The notes: generated from the letters alone by a model not told the origin. Positions 23,515-32,447 are shown, counted from the first letter of the stretch. The stretch is 64,000 nucleotides of DNA from Chryseobacterium sediminis (GCF_008386505.1 NZ_VUNZ01000001.1:682001-746000), one strand, 5' to 3'. A program made the numbers and translations.

Positions 23515-24246
23515 TTAAATTTCTATTACTGCTTTTTCCAGATCGTGATAGAGAAGAATTTTCCAACGGTTTTCTTTTGCCTCTTTTTCCCATTTAAGAC
23601 GTAATTCCATTGCTTTTCTGCCATCAAAATCACTTTTATAGGCTACATGATATTTTAAATAGGAGGCCTGTGGAAGGTCATCAGCACCATAGAAAACCGT
23701 TTCTCCATTTTCCCTGATCCAGAAAACCTGCATAAAAGGGGTATGTCCGCCCACTACTTCATAGGAGATCTCATCTGTAATCTGTCCCTGATCCTCATTC
23801 ATCCATGTAATATTAGGTAGTTGAATCAGCTGTTCCAAAATAGTAAAATCAAAAGAAGGATTACCTTTCTTTTCCATGGCAAAATCCAGTTCACGCTTCT
23901 GGATATAAATCTGAGCATTCGGAAAAGTGGCTTTAAAACCATCATCTGTAGCGGTTACTGCCCCTTCAATATGGTCTTTATGAAGATGGGACAGCAATAG
24001 CTTTGTAATTTGATCAGGATGAATATTTTCTCTTTCCAGAATTTCTGAAATAACAGTTGCTCCGGATTCATTTTTCCAGCCAATTCCTGCATCCAAAAGG
24101 ATATAATCATTTTCAGTGATGATAAGAAAAGGCTGTACAGACATCTTGATTCCACCTACCTTATCAAAATTTTCTTCTGTTAAAAGAGTGAAGTCTTTAG
24201 TTTTGCTTGCTGAGAAATTGCCTTCTTTGAGCGGAATGATTTTCAT
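23515..24246 (-). CDS. MBL-fold metallo-hydrolase (AHL-lactonase-like)
   Basis: A 243-residue metallo-beta-lactamase-fold enzyme with the dinuclear metal motif H87-x-H89-x-D91-H92 in 'LSHLHKDHIEGA', the upstream 'YILLDAGIGW' and the later 'GGHTPFMQVFWI' histidine, plus 'FYGADDLP'. This layout is that of lactonase-like and thioester-hydrolase-like MBL proteins. The frame extends to an ATG at 24291; I prefer the ATG at 24246, which has AAGGAAA about ten bases upstream and gives a standard N-terminus (MKIIPLKEGN). No signal peptide, so cytoplasmic. Substrate cannot be told. Confidence 0.82.
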   Translation of the reverse strand: MKIIPLKEGNFSASKTKDFTLLTEENFDKVGGIKMSVQPFLIITENDYILLDAGIGWKNESGATVISEILERENIHPDQITKLLLSHLHKDHIEGAVTATDDGFKATFPNAQIYIQKRELDFAMEKKGNPSFDFTILEQLIQLPNITWMNEDQGQITDEISYEVVGGHTPFMQVFWIRENGETVFYGADDLPQASYLKYHVAYKSDFDGRKAMELRLKWEKEAKENRWKILLYHDLEKAVIEI

Positions 24247-24501
24247 GGTGCAAATTTCCTTAATATTTCTAACATTCAAAAGGTTTTCCATCGATATATA
24301 TCATCAATAAAAACAATGATACAGACAGCGTGTTGAAATCATTCTACTTATGGCAGAATCCTATATTATTCATAGAAATGTAAAGGCATAGGACAAATAA
24401 TTTCTTTTTTTAATGATTATCTTTGATCTCTTAAAAATCTGGCGGATGTATGATGATCTGCCTTCAGATATCTTTCAATTCAAATAAAAACTTTATACGT
24501 A

Positions 24502-25698
24502 ATGCAGGAGAGTTCTTCCCATGGTATTTCCCGGACTGTTATCTGGCTAATGGCCATTATTTCCGGACTGGTAGTTGCCAATAATTATTACAATCAGCCT
24601 TTACTGGCACTTATTTCAGAAGAGCTGCAGGTTTCTGAGAGTGCAGCAAGTAAAATTTCTGTACTTACTCAGATCGGTTATGCATTGGGATTGTTGCTGA
24701 TTGTTCCGTTGGGGGATAAGTTTTTCAGGAAGAAATTGATTTTAATAGATCTGTTTCTCGTTTTTGGATCACTTTTATGGATGACTTTTGCTACTCAGCT
24801 GTGGATGTTGTATGCTGCCAGTTTACTGATTGGGGCAACATCAGTTATTCCGCAATTGTTTGTGCCTATTGCTGCGGAACTTTCATCAGATAAAGAAAAA
24901 TCGGGTAATATCGGATTGGTAATGTCTGGACTGTTACTGGGAATTCTTCTTTCCCGTTTTATAGGAGGAATAGTAGGTGAAGTCTGGGGCTGGCGGGCTA
25001 TGTTTGGAATTGCGGCAGGACTCATGATCCTGGTGTGGCTGGCGGTATATAAAATGCTTCCTGAGCTTTCACCTAATTTTAAAGGGACTTACAAAGAGCT
25101 GATGCGTTCGGTTGCCCAGCTTGCCAGAACACAACCTGTTCTTCAGTTGGCATCTTTCCGCGGGGCAATGGCATTTGGGTCTATGTGTGCATTGTTTACA
25201 ACATTGGTTTTTCATATGGAGAAACCGCCTTTTAATGCCGGATCATCCGTCGTGGGAAGTTTTGGATTAGCAGGAGCTGTAGGAGCTTTGGCGGCCGCAA
25301 AAGTGGGAAAACTTCAAAAATATCTTGATATTAACCGGATTATATTCTATTCTTTATTGATTGTTATAGGAAGCTGGGGTTTTACTTATTTTGCCGGAGA
25401 AACCTATTGGGGACTTATTGTAGGGGTAATTCTTGTTGACCTTGGTGTACAGTCAAGCCATATTATGAACCAGACCAATTATTTTCTGATTAAATCAAAC
25501 GCGGTAAACAGGCTGAATACAGTGTATATGGTGTCTTATTTCATTGGGGGATCACTGGGAACCTGGCTGGCTTCCGTTGCATGGCAAAAAGCTCAATGGA
25601 GTGGGGTATGTTTTGTAGGAACGGTATTTGGAGTATTAGCTTTGATTGCTCATATCCTGTTTTCAAAAAGGGTAAATAGAGCAAATACCGACATGTAA
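24502..25698 (+). CDS. MFS transporter
   Basis: A 398-residue major facilitator with about 12 membrane segments. The first helix 'GLVVANNYYNQPLLALI' and 'SVLTQIGYALGLLLIVPLGD' with the 'KFFRKKLI' loop belong to a DHA1-like group annotated as MFS exporters near MarR/HxlR regulators. It has a -7 motif TATCTTTG at 24418-24425 and ends in a very strong terminator. The converging HxlR gene at 25802 may be unrelated. Transport substrate unknown. Confidence 0.87.
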   Translation: MQESSSHGISRTVIWLMAIISGLVVANNYYNQPLLALISEELQVSESAASKISVLTQIGYALGLLLIVPLGDKFFRKKLILIDLFLVFGSLLWMTFATQLWMLYAASLLIGATSVIPQLFVPIAAELSSDKEKSGNIGLVMSGLLLGILLSRFIGGIVGEVWGWRAMFGIAAGLMILVWLAVYKMLPELSPNFKGTYKELMRSVAQLARTQPVLQLASFRGAMAFGSMCALFTTLVFHMEKPPFNAGSSVVGSFGLAGAVGALAAAKVGKLQKYLDINRIIFYSLLIVIGSWGFTYFAGETYWGLIVGVILVDLGVQSSHIMNQTNYFLIKSNAVNRLNTVYMVSYFIGGSLGTWLASVAWQKAQWSGVCFVGTVFGVLALIAHILFSKRVNRANTDM

Positions 25699-25721
25699 TT
25701 GTTTATATTTCTGAGACGTTT

Positions 25722-25760
25722 AAGACTCTGGATTTTATCTTTGATAAAATCCAGAGTCTT
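25722..25760. terminator. 18-bp perfect-stem terminator
   Basis: A perfect 18-base stem (25722-25739 with 25743-25760; core GACTCTGGATTTTATC) with a three-base loop and following TTTATTTT. It serves the MFS gene and, in reverse, the converging HxlR gene. Confidence 0.9.
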
Positions 25761-25801
25761 TTATTTTCAAACCTGCCTAATTTCAAAATCTGCAGAATCT
25801 C

Positions 25802-26179
25802 TTATTCTTCAATGGTTTCCTGTGCCATCATCATTTCTCTGTGTTTTCCTCCCCATTCGTCAAGCTGTTTCCAAATCGGGATCAGTTCCCGGGCAATATC
25901 TGTAAGTTCATAATCTACTCTTGGAGGAACTTCTGCATAAACAGTTCTTTTTACTAAGCTTTCTTTTTCCAACTCTCTCAACTGTAGGGTAAGCATTCTT
26001 TCCGTTATTCCTGAAATAGAGTTTCTAAGTTCGCTGAAACGTAATTTTCCGTCTTTTAGTTTGTTTAAAATAATCAGTTTCCATCGGCCTCCGATTTTAC
26101 ATACAGCATAGCTCAGATCGCATCCTTGTATATACTTTCTGTTGATATTATTTGTTGAATTTTCTTTTAGCTTTCCCAT
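25802..26179 (-). CDS. HxlR-family transcriptional regulator
   Basis: A 125-residue winged-helix regulator of the HxlR type. The signature 'CDLSYAVCKIGGRWKLIILN' (residues about 22-41), 'LRFSELRNSISGITERMLTL' and the wing 'RTVYAEVPPRVDYELT' are all typical. Two cysteines flank the start of helix 1, a position used for thiol-based sensing in HypR/QorR-like members. It is divergent from the alpha/beta hydrolase-MFS operon at 26333, its likely target; the 153-base gap contains no strong palindrome that I could see. Confidence 0.9.
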   Translation of the reverse strand: MGKLKENSTNNINRKYIQGCDLSYAVCKIGGRWKLIILNKLKDGKLRFSELRNSISGITERMLTLQLRELEKESLVKRTVYAEVPPRVDYELTDIARELIPIWKQLDEWGGKHREMMMAQETIEE

Positions 26180-26332
26180 TACTTACAAATTTGTTAGTAC
26201 CATACATTTAGCTGTATACAATGCAAATGTAAGGTTTGAGATTTAATTTTACACACAGAAAGCAGAAATATGCGGCAGTAAGGAACAATAGCGCTCACGT
26301 TCCCTGCAAAAATAATAGTAACTTAAATCAAA

Positions 26333-27280
26333 ATGAAAATGCAGTTAACCTCTAATATCACACAGATTTTAAATCATTTAGAAAAAATAGAACCCTTCAA
26401 TCCACAGAATTCCTTAGATGGAGCCCGTAAATATCTTGAAACAATGTCTCTTCAGCTTAGTGGTAAAAAAGAACCCGTTACAATGATTGAAGAATTGAAT
26501 ATTCAACAGGAAAACCATCAGACTCCCATCCGGATTTATCGTCCTAACGGAAAGAATGTTCAGAATTCATCGGCTATTATTTATATTCATGGAGGCTGGT
26601 TTATAGCCGGAGGATATGAAACCCATGATGCTGTAGTCCGCAAACTGGCTAATAAAACCGGATCTGTGGTTATTTTTATAGATTACCGTCTTGCTCCGGA
26701 GCATCCTTTTCCTGCAGGTTTAAACGATTCTCTAAATGGAATAAAATGGGTAATAGAAAATGCAGAATCTTTAGGAATTGATCCTGATAAAATAGGAATT
26801 ATAGGAGATAGCGCTGGCGGAGCATTGGCCACCGCTGTTTCTACCCAAATAGGAAATCAACTGAAATTTCAGGTATTGATTTATCCTGCAGCCGATAATC
26901 AGCTCAATTCAAAATCTTGGAAAACTTATGAAAACGGGCCTGTTCTTAATAAGCAGGGTGGTATTGAAGCATGGGATTGGTACTTGCCCAAAGAAGAAAA
27001 AGATAATCCTTTGGCGATTCCGGTCTTAATCAAAGATTTTAAAGAAACTCCGCCTACTTTAGTGATTCTTGCAGAGCATGACCCTTTGATTGATGATGGG
27101 AAACAGCTTTCTGAAAATATGAAAAATGCAGGAGTTACACTTACAACAAGTCTCTACAAAGATATGGTCCACGGATTTATGCATATGGGAGAACTTTTGG
27201 AAGAAGTACAGTCTGCAGTAGGTGAAATGGCTGCTTTTGCCCATCAAAATTTTAATTCTGCCGGAGAAAAAGTATCATGA
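26333..27280 (+). CDS. Alpha/beta hydrolase, hormone-sensitive-lipase-like esterase
   Basis: A 315-residue esterase of the HSL family (family IV). The oxyanion motif is H86-G-G-W in 'IYIHGGWFIAGG', the nucleophile S160 lies in 'IIGDSAGGALAT', the acid is in 'LAEHDPLIDDG' and the catalytic histidine in 'MVHGFMHM'. It acts on short-chain or aromatic esters in the cytoplasm; no signal peptide. Its stop overlaps the start of the next MFS gene by four bases, so enzyme and pump are translated together, and an HxlR regulator is divergent. A detoxification or resistance unit is likely (inference). A second in-frame ATG at 26339 could also be the start. Confidence 0.88.
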   Translation: MKMQLTSNITQILNHLEKIEPFNPQNSLDGARKYLETMSLQLSGKKEPVTMIEELNIQQENHQTPIRIYRPNGKNVQNSSAIIYIHGGWFIAGGYETHDAVVRKLANKTGSVVIFIDYRLAPEHPFPAGLNDSLNGIKWVIENAESLGIDPDKIGIIGDSAGGALATAVSTQIGNQLKFQVLIYPAADNQLNSKSWKTYENGPVLNKQGGIEAWDWYLPKEEKDNPLAIPVLIKDFKETPPTLVILAEHDPLIDDGKQLSENMKNAGVTLTTSLYKDMVHGFMHMGELLEEVQSAVGEMAAFAHQNFNSAGEKVS

Positions 27281-28443
27281 AAAAATACGCATATATTGGA
27301 TGTCTTGGTTTTATAGCCGTTATTACAACAGAATTTGGAGTTATCGGAATTCTCCCGCAGGTGGCAGAACATTATAAAATCAGTATTGACAAAGCAGGAT
27401 ATCTTTTGAGTGCTTTTGCATTAATTATCGCTATTACAGGGCCTTTTATGACTTTGCTTACCTCGGGTTTTGATCGTAAAAAAATAATGCTTACAGCCAT
27501 TTTCCTGTTTCTGGTTACAGGATTGGTGTCTTCTTTTTCACCTCCTTTCTGGCTGCTGATGCTGGTTAGGATTTTGCCGGCATTTCTACAACCTGTTTAT
27601 ATTGCGACAGCATTATCTGTAGCGGTCTCTCAGGCAGATGACCGGAAGAAAAATGAACTGATGGGAATTGTATTTAACGGTGTAGCCATTGCTATGGTAA
27701 CCACTGTTCCTTTTGCAACATGGATTGCGGGTCTTTGGTCCTGGGAGTATTCATTTATGATACAGACTGCGGTAAGTCTGATTGCTTTAGCTGTCATTTA
27801 TTTCCTTCTTCCTCCGATGCCTGTGAAAGAGAAAAAATCGTATGGAAACCAGGTCAGAATCCTGAAGCAGCCTCCATTTATTCTAAGTACACTGACTAAC
27901 TTTTTCATGATTACCGCATGGTTTTCAACCTACAGCTATTTTGCAGATTATCTGAATAAGGCCAAAGGAATGGATACATCAATGGTAAGCTATATGCTGC
28001 TCTTGTTTGGGATTATTGGTGTGATAGCCAATGGAGTTGCCGGAAAAATGCTTAATAGAAATGTGGCAGGTACTACCGCTATTTTTCTTTCGGGAACTAT
28101 TTTAGTGCCTGTTCTTTTATATTTTTCTGATGGAAATTTATGGGCAACTATTTTAGTAATCGGAGTTTGGGGATTTTTGTATTCACCCAGCTTTCTGAAT
28201 GCTTCCACTTATATGATCTCCTCTGCACCGGACTCATTGGAATTTGCCAACAGCCTGGCAACCTCATTCGGAAATCTGGGAGTAACGGTGGGAACTACCA
28301 TAGGAGGATGGGTCATCGTTACAAAAGGAGTAGAATTTATTCCCTGGATAGGTTTCGTTTTCGGACTTCTTGCATTTCTGATGATGATATTAAAAAACAG
28401 AGTTGAGAAACAGAGTCAGGTTCTATCCGCTTGTCAGAATTAA
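27277..28443 (+). CDS. MFS transporter
   Basis: A 388-residue major facilitator with about 12 membrane segments. The N-terminal 'ITTEFGVIGILPQVAEHYKI' and 'AFALIIAITGPFMTLL' followed by 'FDRKKIML' place it in the DHA1 group near AraJ/YdhP, similar in type to the pump at 6676. It overlaps the esterase gene by four bases (ATGA) and is the last gene of that operon. The HxlR regulator at 25802 probably controls both. Substrate unknown. Confidence 0.87.
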   Translation: MKKYAYIGCLGFIAVITTEFGVIGILPQVAEHYKISIDKAGYLLSAFALIIAITGPFMTLLTSGFDRKKIMLTAIFLFLVTGLVSSFSPPFWLLMLVRILPAFLQPVYIATALSVAVSQADDRKKNELMGIVFNGVAIAMVTTVPFATWIAGLWSWEYSFMIQTAVSLIALAVIYFLLPPMPVKEKKSYGNQVRILKQPPFILSTLTNFFMITAWFSTYSYFADYLNKAKGMDTSMVSYMLLLFGIIGVIANGVAGKMLNRNVAGTTAIFLSGTILVPVLLYFSDGNLWATILVIGVWGFLYSPSFLNASTYMISSAPDSLEFANSLATSFGNLGVTVGTTIGGWVIVTKGVEFIPWIGFVFGLLAFLMMILKNRVEKQSQVLSACQN

Positions 28444-28445
28444 AT

Positions 28446-28487
28446 TGTAACAATTTTTGTTACATTAAATAAATTTTAGTAACTTTG
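28446..28487 (+). promoter_or_regulatory. Promoter of the DsbA-like gene with palindrome over the -33 element
   Basis: TTG at 28457-28459, a 20-base spacer and TAACTTTG at 28480-28487 match the Bacteroidota promoter very well. A 19-base palindrome TGTAACAATTTTTGTTACA (28446-28464) covers the -33 TTG and is a candidate repressor site. Confidence 0.7.
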
Positions 28488-28517
28488 TACTATTAATTTG
28501 ATTTAAAATTAAATACA

Positions 28518-29219
28518 ATGAAAATAGAAATCTGGTCGGACGTAATGTGTCCGTTTTGCTATATCGGAAAAAATAATTTTGAACAGGCTCTAAGCAAGCT
28601 GCCTTTCAAGGATGAAGTAGAAGTAGAGTGGAAGAGTTTTCAGCTGGATCCAACTTTAGATCCCAAAAAAACTCAGGATACTATTCAATATTTTAGAGAA
28701 AAAAAAGGTGTTCCTGAAGCTCAGGCTACGCAAATGCTGAGTCAGGTTACCCAAATGGGAAAAGGAGCAGGAATTGATTTTGATTTTGGAAAAACTCTGA
28801 TCACCAATACTTTCAGCGCTCATAAATTGCTTCATTTAGCTAAAAAGCATAACAAATCCAATGAAATGGAAGAAGCTTTGTTTATCGCTCATTTTATTGA
28901 TGGTAAAAATGTAGGGGATACAGAAGTTTTGGCAGCTATTGCTGAAAATTTGGGGATTGACAAAGAGGAAGCAAGACAGGCCGTTACTACAGATCAATTG
29001 GATTATGAAGTGAATCAGGATATTCAGGAAGCAAGAAACAATGGTGTTTCCGGAGTTCCTTTCTTTGTTCTGAATGGTAAATATGCTGTTTCCGGAGCCC
29101 AGCCTGTTGAGGCATTTGAAAATGCGCTTCAGCAGACTTATAAAGAAACCGTAAGCCCGTTTAAGGATCTTTCCGGTGGCAGCGGAGCATCCTGTGATGC
29201 TGACGGATGCAGTATTTAA
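28518..29219 (+). CDS. DsbA-family oxidoreductase (FrnE-like)
   Basis: A 233-residue thioredoxin-fold protein with an inserted helical domain, matching the FrnE/DsbA-like branch. The active site is C11-P-F-C14 ('SDVMCPFCYIGKNNFE'), the cis-proline loop is 'NNGVSGVPFFVLNGKYAVSG', and the tail holds a cysteine pair in 'ASCDADGCSI'. No signal peptide is visible, so it is cytoplasmic, as for FrnE, where it supports oxidative-stress resistance as disulfide isomerase. The cysteine-rich tail is a feature of FrnE. It is monocistronic, with a clear promoter containing a palindrome and a hairpin terminator. Confidence 0.9.
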   Translation: MKIEIWSDVMCPFCYIGKNNFEQALSKLPFKDEVEVEWKSFQLDPTLDPKKTQDTIQYFREKKGVPEAQATQMLSQVTQMGKGAGIDFDFGKTLITNTFSAHKLLHLAKKHNKSNEMEEALFIAHFIDGKNVGDTEVLAAIAENLGIDKEEARQAVTTDQLDYEVNQDIQEARNNGVSGVPFFVLNGKYAVSGAQPVEAFENALQQTYKETVSPFKDLSGGSGASCDADGCSI

Positions 29220-29227
29220 GATAATAG

Positions 29228-29260
29228 AACCCCAAAACATTTATTTGTTTTGGGGTTTTT
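29228..29260 (+). terminator. Hairpin terminator after the DsbA-like gene
   Basis: AACCCCAAAACA (29228-29239) pairs with TGTTTTGGGGTT (29246-29257) and runs into TTT. Confidence 0.9.
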
Positions 29261-29287
29261 AATTGAAAATATTAGAAGAAACTCTCG

Positions 29288-29295
29288 TATCTTTG
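29288..29295 (+). promoter_or_regulatory. -7 promoter motif of the nucleosidase gene
   Basis: TATCTTTG matches TAnnTTTG; a TTG at 29263-29265 is 22 bases upstream, slightly long for the -33 element. The predicted start lies about 35 bases before the chosen ATG. Confidence 0.4.
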
Positions 29296-29333
29296 TAATG
29301 CAGTGCCAACCGCTGTATAAATCTAATTTCTCA

Positions 29334-29915
29334 ATGATAAAAATTAACAACGAAACTCACTATTCAATTGATGACACCCTTTTTGTTTTTGCATTAGATT
29401 CCGAAGCAGGAACTGTATTTGATGATAAGAATAAATTAATTACAGGCATCGGAAAGGTAAATGCAGCGATAGAATTAACCAAAGAAATTCACACAAGAAA
29501 ACCTAAACTCATTGTGAATCTGGGTTCTGCGGGAAGTAAAGGATTTCATAAAGGAGAAGTGGTATGCTGTACAAAGTTTATTCAGAGAGATATGGACGTC
29601 AGAGGACTTGGATTTAAGCTGTATGAAACTCCGTTATCCGGAGTACCGCCTGTATTGGAATATGGCCTTAAAATGGAAACTTTGCAAGAGGGAATTTGTG
29701 GCAGCGGTGACAGTTTTGAAATGAACCATTCTGAAACAGATTACAATATTGTAGATATGGAAGCGTATCCGCTGGCATTGATTGCCCAACAGGAAAATAT
29801 CCCGTTTCTATGTCTGAAATATATTTCTGATGATGCAGGAAGTGATGCAGCAGACGATTGGAGTGTACAGGTACATTTGGCTTCTGAAGCCTTTAAAAAA
29901 ATACTGTTTTCATAA
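29334..29915 (+). CDS. Nucleosidase / phosphorylase family protein (MTA/SAH nucleosidase-like)
   Basis: A 193-residue protein of the purine nucleoside phosphorylase/MTAN fold. Motifs are 'TGIGKVNAAIELTKEI' (near residue 40), 'LIVNLGSAGS', the nucleoside-binding 'IVDMEAYPLALIAQ' and the catalytic aspartate in 'LKYISDDAGSDAADDW'. It probably cleaves the glycosidic bond of a purine nucleoside such as 5'-methylthioadenosine or S-adenosylhomocysteine. It is shorter than E. coli MTAN (232). The frame also has upstream starts at 29250 and at an ATG at 29298; the ATG at 29334 gives the conserved N-terminus. It stands alone between two hairpins. Confidence 0.82.
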   Translation: MIKINNETHYSIDDTLFVFALDSEAGTVFDDKNKLITGIGKVNAAIELTKEIHTRKPKLIVNLGSAGSKGFHKGEVVCCTKFIQRDMDVRGLGFKLYETPLSGVPPVLEYGLKMETLQEGICGSGDSFEMNHSETDYNIVDMEAYPLALIAQQENIPFLCLKYISDDAGSDAADDWSVQVHLASEAFKKILFS

Positions 29916-29922
29916 ATAATAT

Positions 29923-29948
29923 AATCCTGAACAAAGTTTCAGGATTTT
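29923..29948 (+). terminator. Short hairpin terminator after the nucleosidase gene
   Basis: AATCCTGAA (29923-29931) pairs with TTCAGGATT (29938-29946), followed by TTGTTTT. Confidence 0.7.
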
Positions 29949-29987
29949 GTTTTCTATTTGTATTTTTACTTCCAACCTATCACTATT

Positions 29988-30782
29988 ATGAAAGTTACTT
30001 TTTATGAGCCAGTAGATTCTGTGTTGAAAGATTACATCCAAGGATATTATTTTATTGAAAAAGATGATGATCAGGAACCTGTCAAATATCTTACATTTCC
30101 AGACAATTACTTTATCGTGTCAGCATGTCAGGATGTATCTGTTACTCAGGATGAAGGATGGGTAGAAATTGCCAGATCTTCATCTGAGAATATAGTGGTT
30201 GATTTTGTATTCAGATGTTCTGTTCCTACTGAAATTTTTTATCGGCAGTCGGTTAATGAAGTGACCATTTACTTTAAACCATTGGGCATTTATCATTTTT
30301 TTAATGCTGATAAATGGGAGGACCTGGAACAGGAAATTCTTCTTTCTGACCTTACAGAGATTATGAATGCTGTTTTAAAAGAGTCTGACAGGAAAATACA
30401 AATTGAAATCCTTGAAAATTATTGTCTTTCCAAATTTAGGCAGAGAGACTTGCATCTGGCTTATACAATATTAAATGATTTTGAAACAGAATTGAGTATT
30501 GAAGAAATTGCGGCAAAGAATAAAATCACAAGACAATATGTAAACAAGATATCCCAACGATATCTGGCTAAACCAGCTTCAGAATTCAGGAAAATACAGC
30601 GGTTTCGTAAGGTTTTGATTTCAAATAAAAAATCAAGAAATCTTACAGAACTTTCCTATGAAAATCTATTTTATGATCAGTCACATCTTATTAAAGATTT
30701 TAAAGAACTCACTAAAATAAGTCCAGGAAAATTCTTTGAAAATGTAGATACTGATAAAAATAATGTCTGGTTATTTATCTGA
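29988..30782 (+). CDS. AraC-family transcriptional regulator
   Basis: A 264-residue regulator with the N-terminal sensor typical of Bacteroidota AraC proteins ('SVLKDYIQGYYFIEKDD', 'VTIYFKPLGIYHFF') and a C-terminal double helix-turn-helix: 'SIEEIAAKNKITRQYVNKI' and 'ELSYENLFYDQSHLIKDFK', ending 'KISPGKFF'. It resembles the regulator at 2890 in overall plan. The frame reaches back to 29958, but the ATG at 29988 gives the expected start. It lies between the nucleosidase and the S41 peptidase genes, in the same direction as both. Target unknown. Confidence 0.87.
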   Translation: MKVTFYEPVDSVLKDYIQGYYFIEKDDDQEPVKYLTFPDNYFIVSACQDVSVTQDEGWVEIARSSSENIVVDFVFRCSVPTEIFYRQSVNEVTIYFKPLGIYHFFNADKWEDLEQEILLSDLTEIMNAVLKESDRKIQIEILENYCLSKFRQRDLHLAYTILNDFETELSIEEIAAKNKITRQYVNKISQRYLAKPASEFRKIQRFRKVLISNKKSRNLTELSYENLFYDQSHLIKDFKELTKISPGKFFENVDTDKNNVWLFI

Positions 30783-30811
30783 GTTTCCATTTTTACAATT
30801 CATACAAAACT

Positions 30812-30854
30812 CATTGAAATACATTTGTTGAAATATTAAATCCATATTTCAATG
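30812..30854 (+). promoter_or_regulatory. Inverted repeats over the promoter and start codon of the S41 peptidase gene
   Basis: TTGAAATAT (30828-30836) pairs with ATATTTCAA (30844-30852), which includes the A of the start codon. CATTGAAATA (30812-30821) pairs with TATTTCAATG (30845-30854). A -7 motif TACATTTG lies at 30820-30827. The segment at the start codon can therefore pair with two upstream partners; the first lies within the promoter itself, so it would act only as DNA operator. Confidence 0.4.
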
Positions 30855-31862
30855 AAAAAAATATATGTTGGGCTTTTCTTTTTTACTTCCTTATTTTCTT
30901 ATGCCCAGAAAAATGATACATCAACAGTTCTTACTGATATTACAGAAAAAGTAAAAGACTATTATGTTGATAATGAAACCTATAAAAAAGTAAACTCATT
31001 ATTTCAGAGTGAACTGAAAAAAGGAACTTTTAATGAACTTAACAAAAAGGATTTTGCGGCTCTTCTCACTCAAAAGTTAAGAACGACTATTAAAGACGAA
31101 CATTTCTTTGTTAAATATCTCGAAAACTACACTCCCGAAAAACAGATGAGTGAGAAAGAAAGGGAGAAATTGAATAATGAACATAACAGTCTTGAGAACT
31201 TCGGATTTGAAACGGTTCAAAGGCTTCCGGGTAATATCGGTTATATCAATTTTAAAGGTTTTGCCTCTCCCGAAGCCAGTGAAAAAACGTTAGCTGCTGC
31301 TATGAATTTTGTTGCGAATACTCATTCTCTGATTATTGATCTCCGGGAAAACGGAGGAGGAGAAAATGGGATGGTTCTTCTCTTCTGCAGTTATTTTTTT
31401 GATCAAAAAACAGATCTTTATACTACCTATTTCCGGCATGATAACAAAAAGGTTTTAAACAGTACCCAGCCTGAGGTTTCAGGACAGAAATATCTTCATA
31501 AAAAGATCTATATTCTTACCAGCAAAAAGACTTTTTCGGCAGGAGAAGCGGTGGCTTACTTTTTAAAGCAGTATAAACTTGCTGAAATAATAGGTGAAAA
31601 AACAGGAGGAGCAGCCAACCCTGTAGATCCTTTTATCATCCAAAATCAATACTTACTGCTTGTTCCTGCAGGAAAAATAACATCTTTAATAAGCAAAAAA
31701 AATTGGGAACATACAGGTGTAACCCCCGATCAGGAAGTGAAAAGTGAAGATGCTTTAAAGACAGCTCACATTAAAATTTTAAAAAATATGGTTACAACAG
31801 AAACAAAAACAGAATTAACCATACCCGAAATAAAAAATCTTATTTATAAATTAGAACAATAA
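30852..31862 (+). CDS. Secreted S41-family peptidase
   Basis: A 336-residue exported peptidase. Signal peptide about residues 1-18 ('VGLFFFTSLFSYA'). The domain order is a helical N-terminal part (20-110), then 'NIGYINFKGFASPEASEK', 'LIIDLRENGGGENGMVLLF' (160-178) and the active site S229-A-G-E232 in 'SKKTFSAGEAVAYF'. No PDZ domain is seen. Compared with the 484-residue paralogue at 15191 it lacks the inserted beta domain. S41 proteases of this kind act in the periplasm on unknown peptides. It is followed ten bases later by a GNAT gene, so probably co-transcribed with it. Confidence 0.88.
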   Translation: MKKIYVGLFFFTSLFSYAQKNDTSTVLTDITEKVKDYYVDNETYKKVNSLFQSELKKGTFNELNKKDFAALLTQKLRTTIKDEHFFVKYLENYTPEKQMSEKEREKLNNEHNSLENFGFETVQRLPGNIGYINFKGFASPEASEKTLAAAMNFVANTHSLIIDLRENGGGENGMVLLFCSYFFDQKTDLYTTYFRHDNKKVLNSTQPEVSGQKYLHKKIYILTSKKTFSAGEAVAYFLKQYKLAEIIGEKTGGAANPVDPFIIQNQYLLLVPAGKITSLISKKNWEHTGVTPDQEVKSEDALKTAHIKILKNMVTTETKTELTIPEIKNLIYKLEQ

Positions 31863-31872
31863 AATACCTGTT

Positions 31873-32394
31873 ATGTCATCAATAATCATCAATTCATCCG
31901 GTGAAAAGGACCTCGAAATACTTCAGAATATTGGTATACAAACCTTCACGGAAACGTTTGCAGAGGATAATACTGAAGAGGCTATGAAAAAGTATCTGGA
32001 AGAAAGTTTTAATACGGAAAAGATAAAATCAGAGCTGAATAATCCTGATTCCTTTTTCTATATTGCCTGGGAAGAAGACAATCCGGTAGGATATCTGAAA
32101 GTCAATTCCGGAAAAGCACAGACAGAACTTCAGGATGAAACCAGCCTGGAAATTGAAAGAATCTATGTAAAGAAAAGCCATCACGGGAAAAAAGTAGGTC
32201 AGCTTCTTTATAATCAGGCTTTGGAAACGGCTCGGCATCTGAATAAATCTTATGTATGGCTTGGAGTGTGGGAAGAAAATCTGAGAGCTTTGAATTTTTA
32301 CAAGAAAAATGGATTCGTTGAGTTTGATAAACATATTTTCAGACTGGGAGAAGAGGAGCAGACAGATCTGATGATGAAGAAAATATTGGATTAA
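31873..32394 (+). CDS. GNAT-family N-acetyltransferase
   Basis: A 173-residue GNAT. The acetyl-CoA binding motif A is 'LEIERIYVKKSHHGKKVGQL' (about 92-111), a variant of Q/RxxGxG/A, followed by 'LYNQALETARHL' and motif B 'VWLGVWEENLRALNFYKKNG' ending 'FVEFDKHIF'. The 'ALNFYKKNGF' element is typical of protein or small-molecule N-acetyltransferases of the RimI/PaiA kind. Substrate unknown. It is ten bases after the S41 peptidase and 53 bases before a Crp/Fnr regulator in the same direction. Confidence 0.88.
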   Translation: MSSIIINSSGEKDLEILQNIGIQTFTETFAEDNTEEAMKKYLEESFNTEKIKSELNNPDSFFYIAWEEDNPVGYLKVNSGKAQTELQDETSLEIERIYVKKSHHGKKVGQLLYNQALETARHLNKSYVWLGVWEENLRALNFYKKNGFVEFDKHIFRLGEEEQTDLMMKKILD

Positions 32395-32447
32395 AAGCTT
32401 TCATTCCACAGATTTTAACAGAGGATGTTTAGGACAAAATACTCAAA

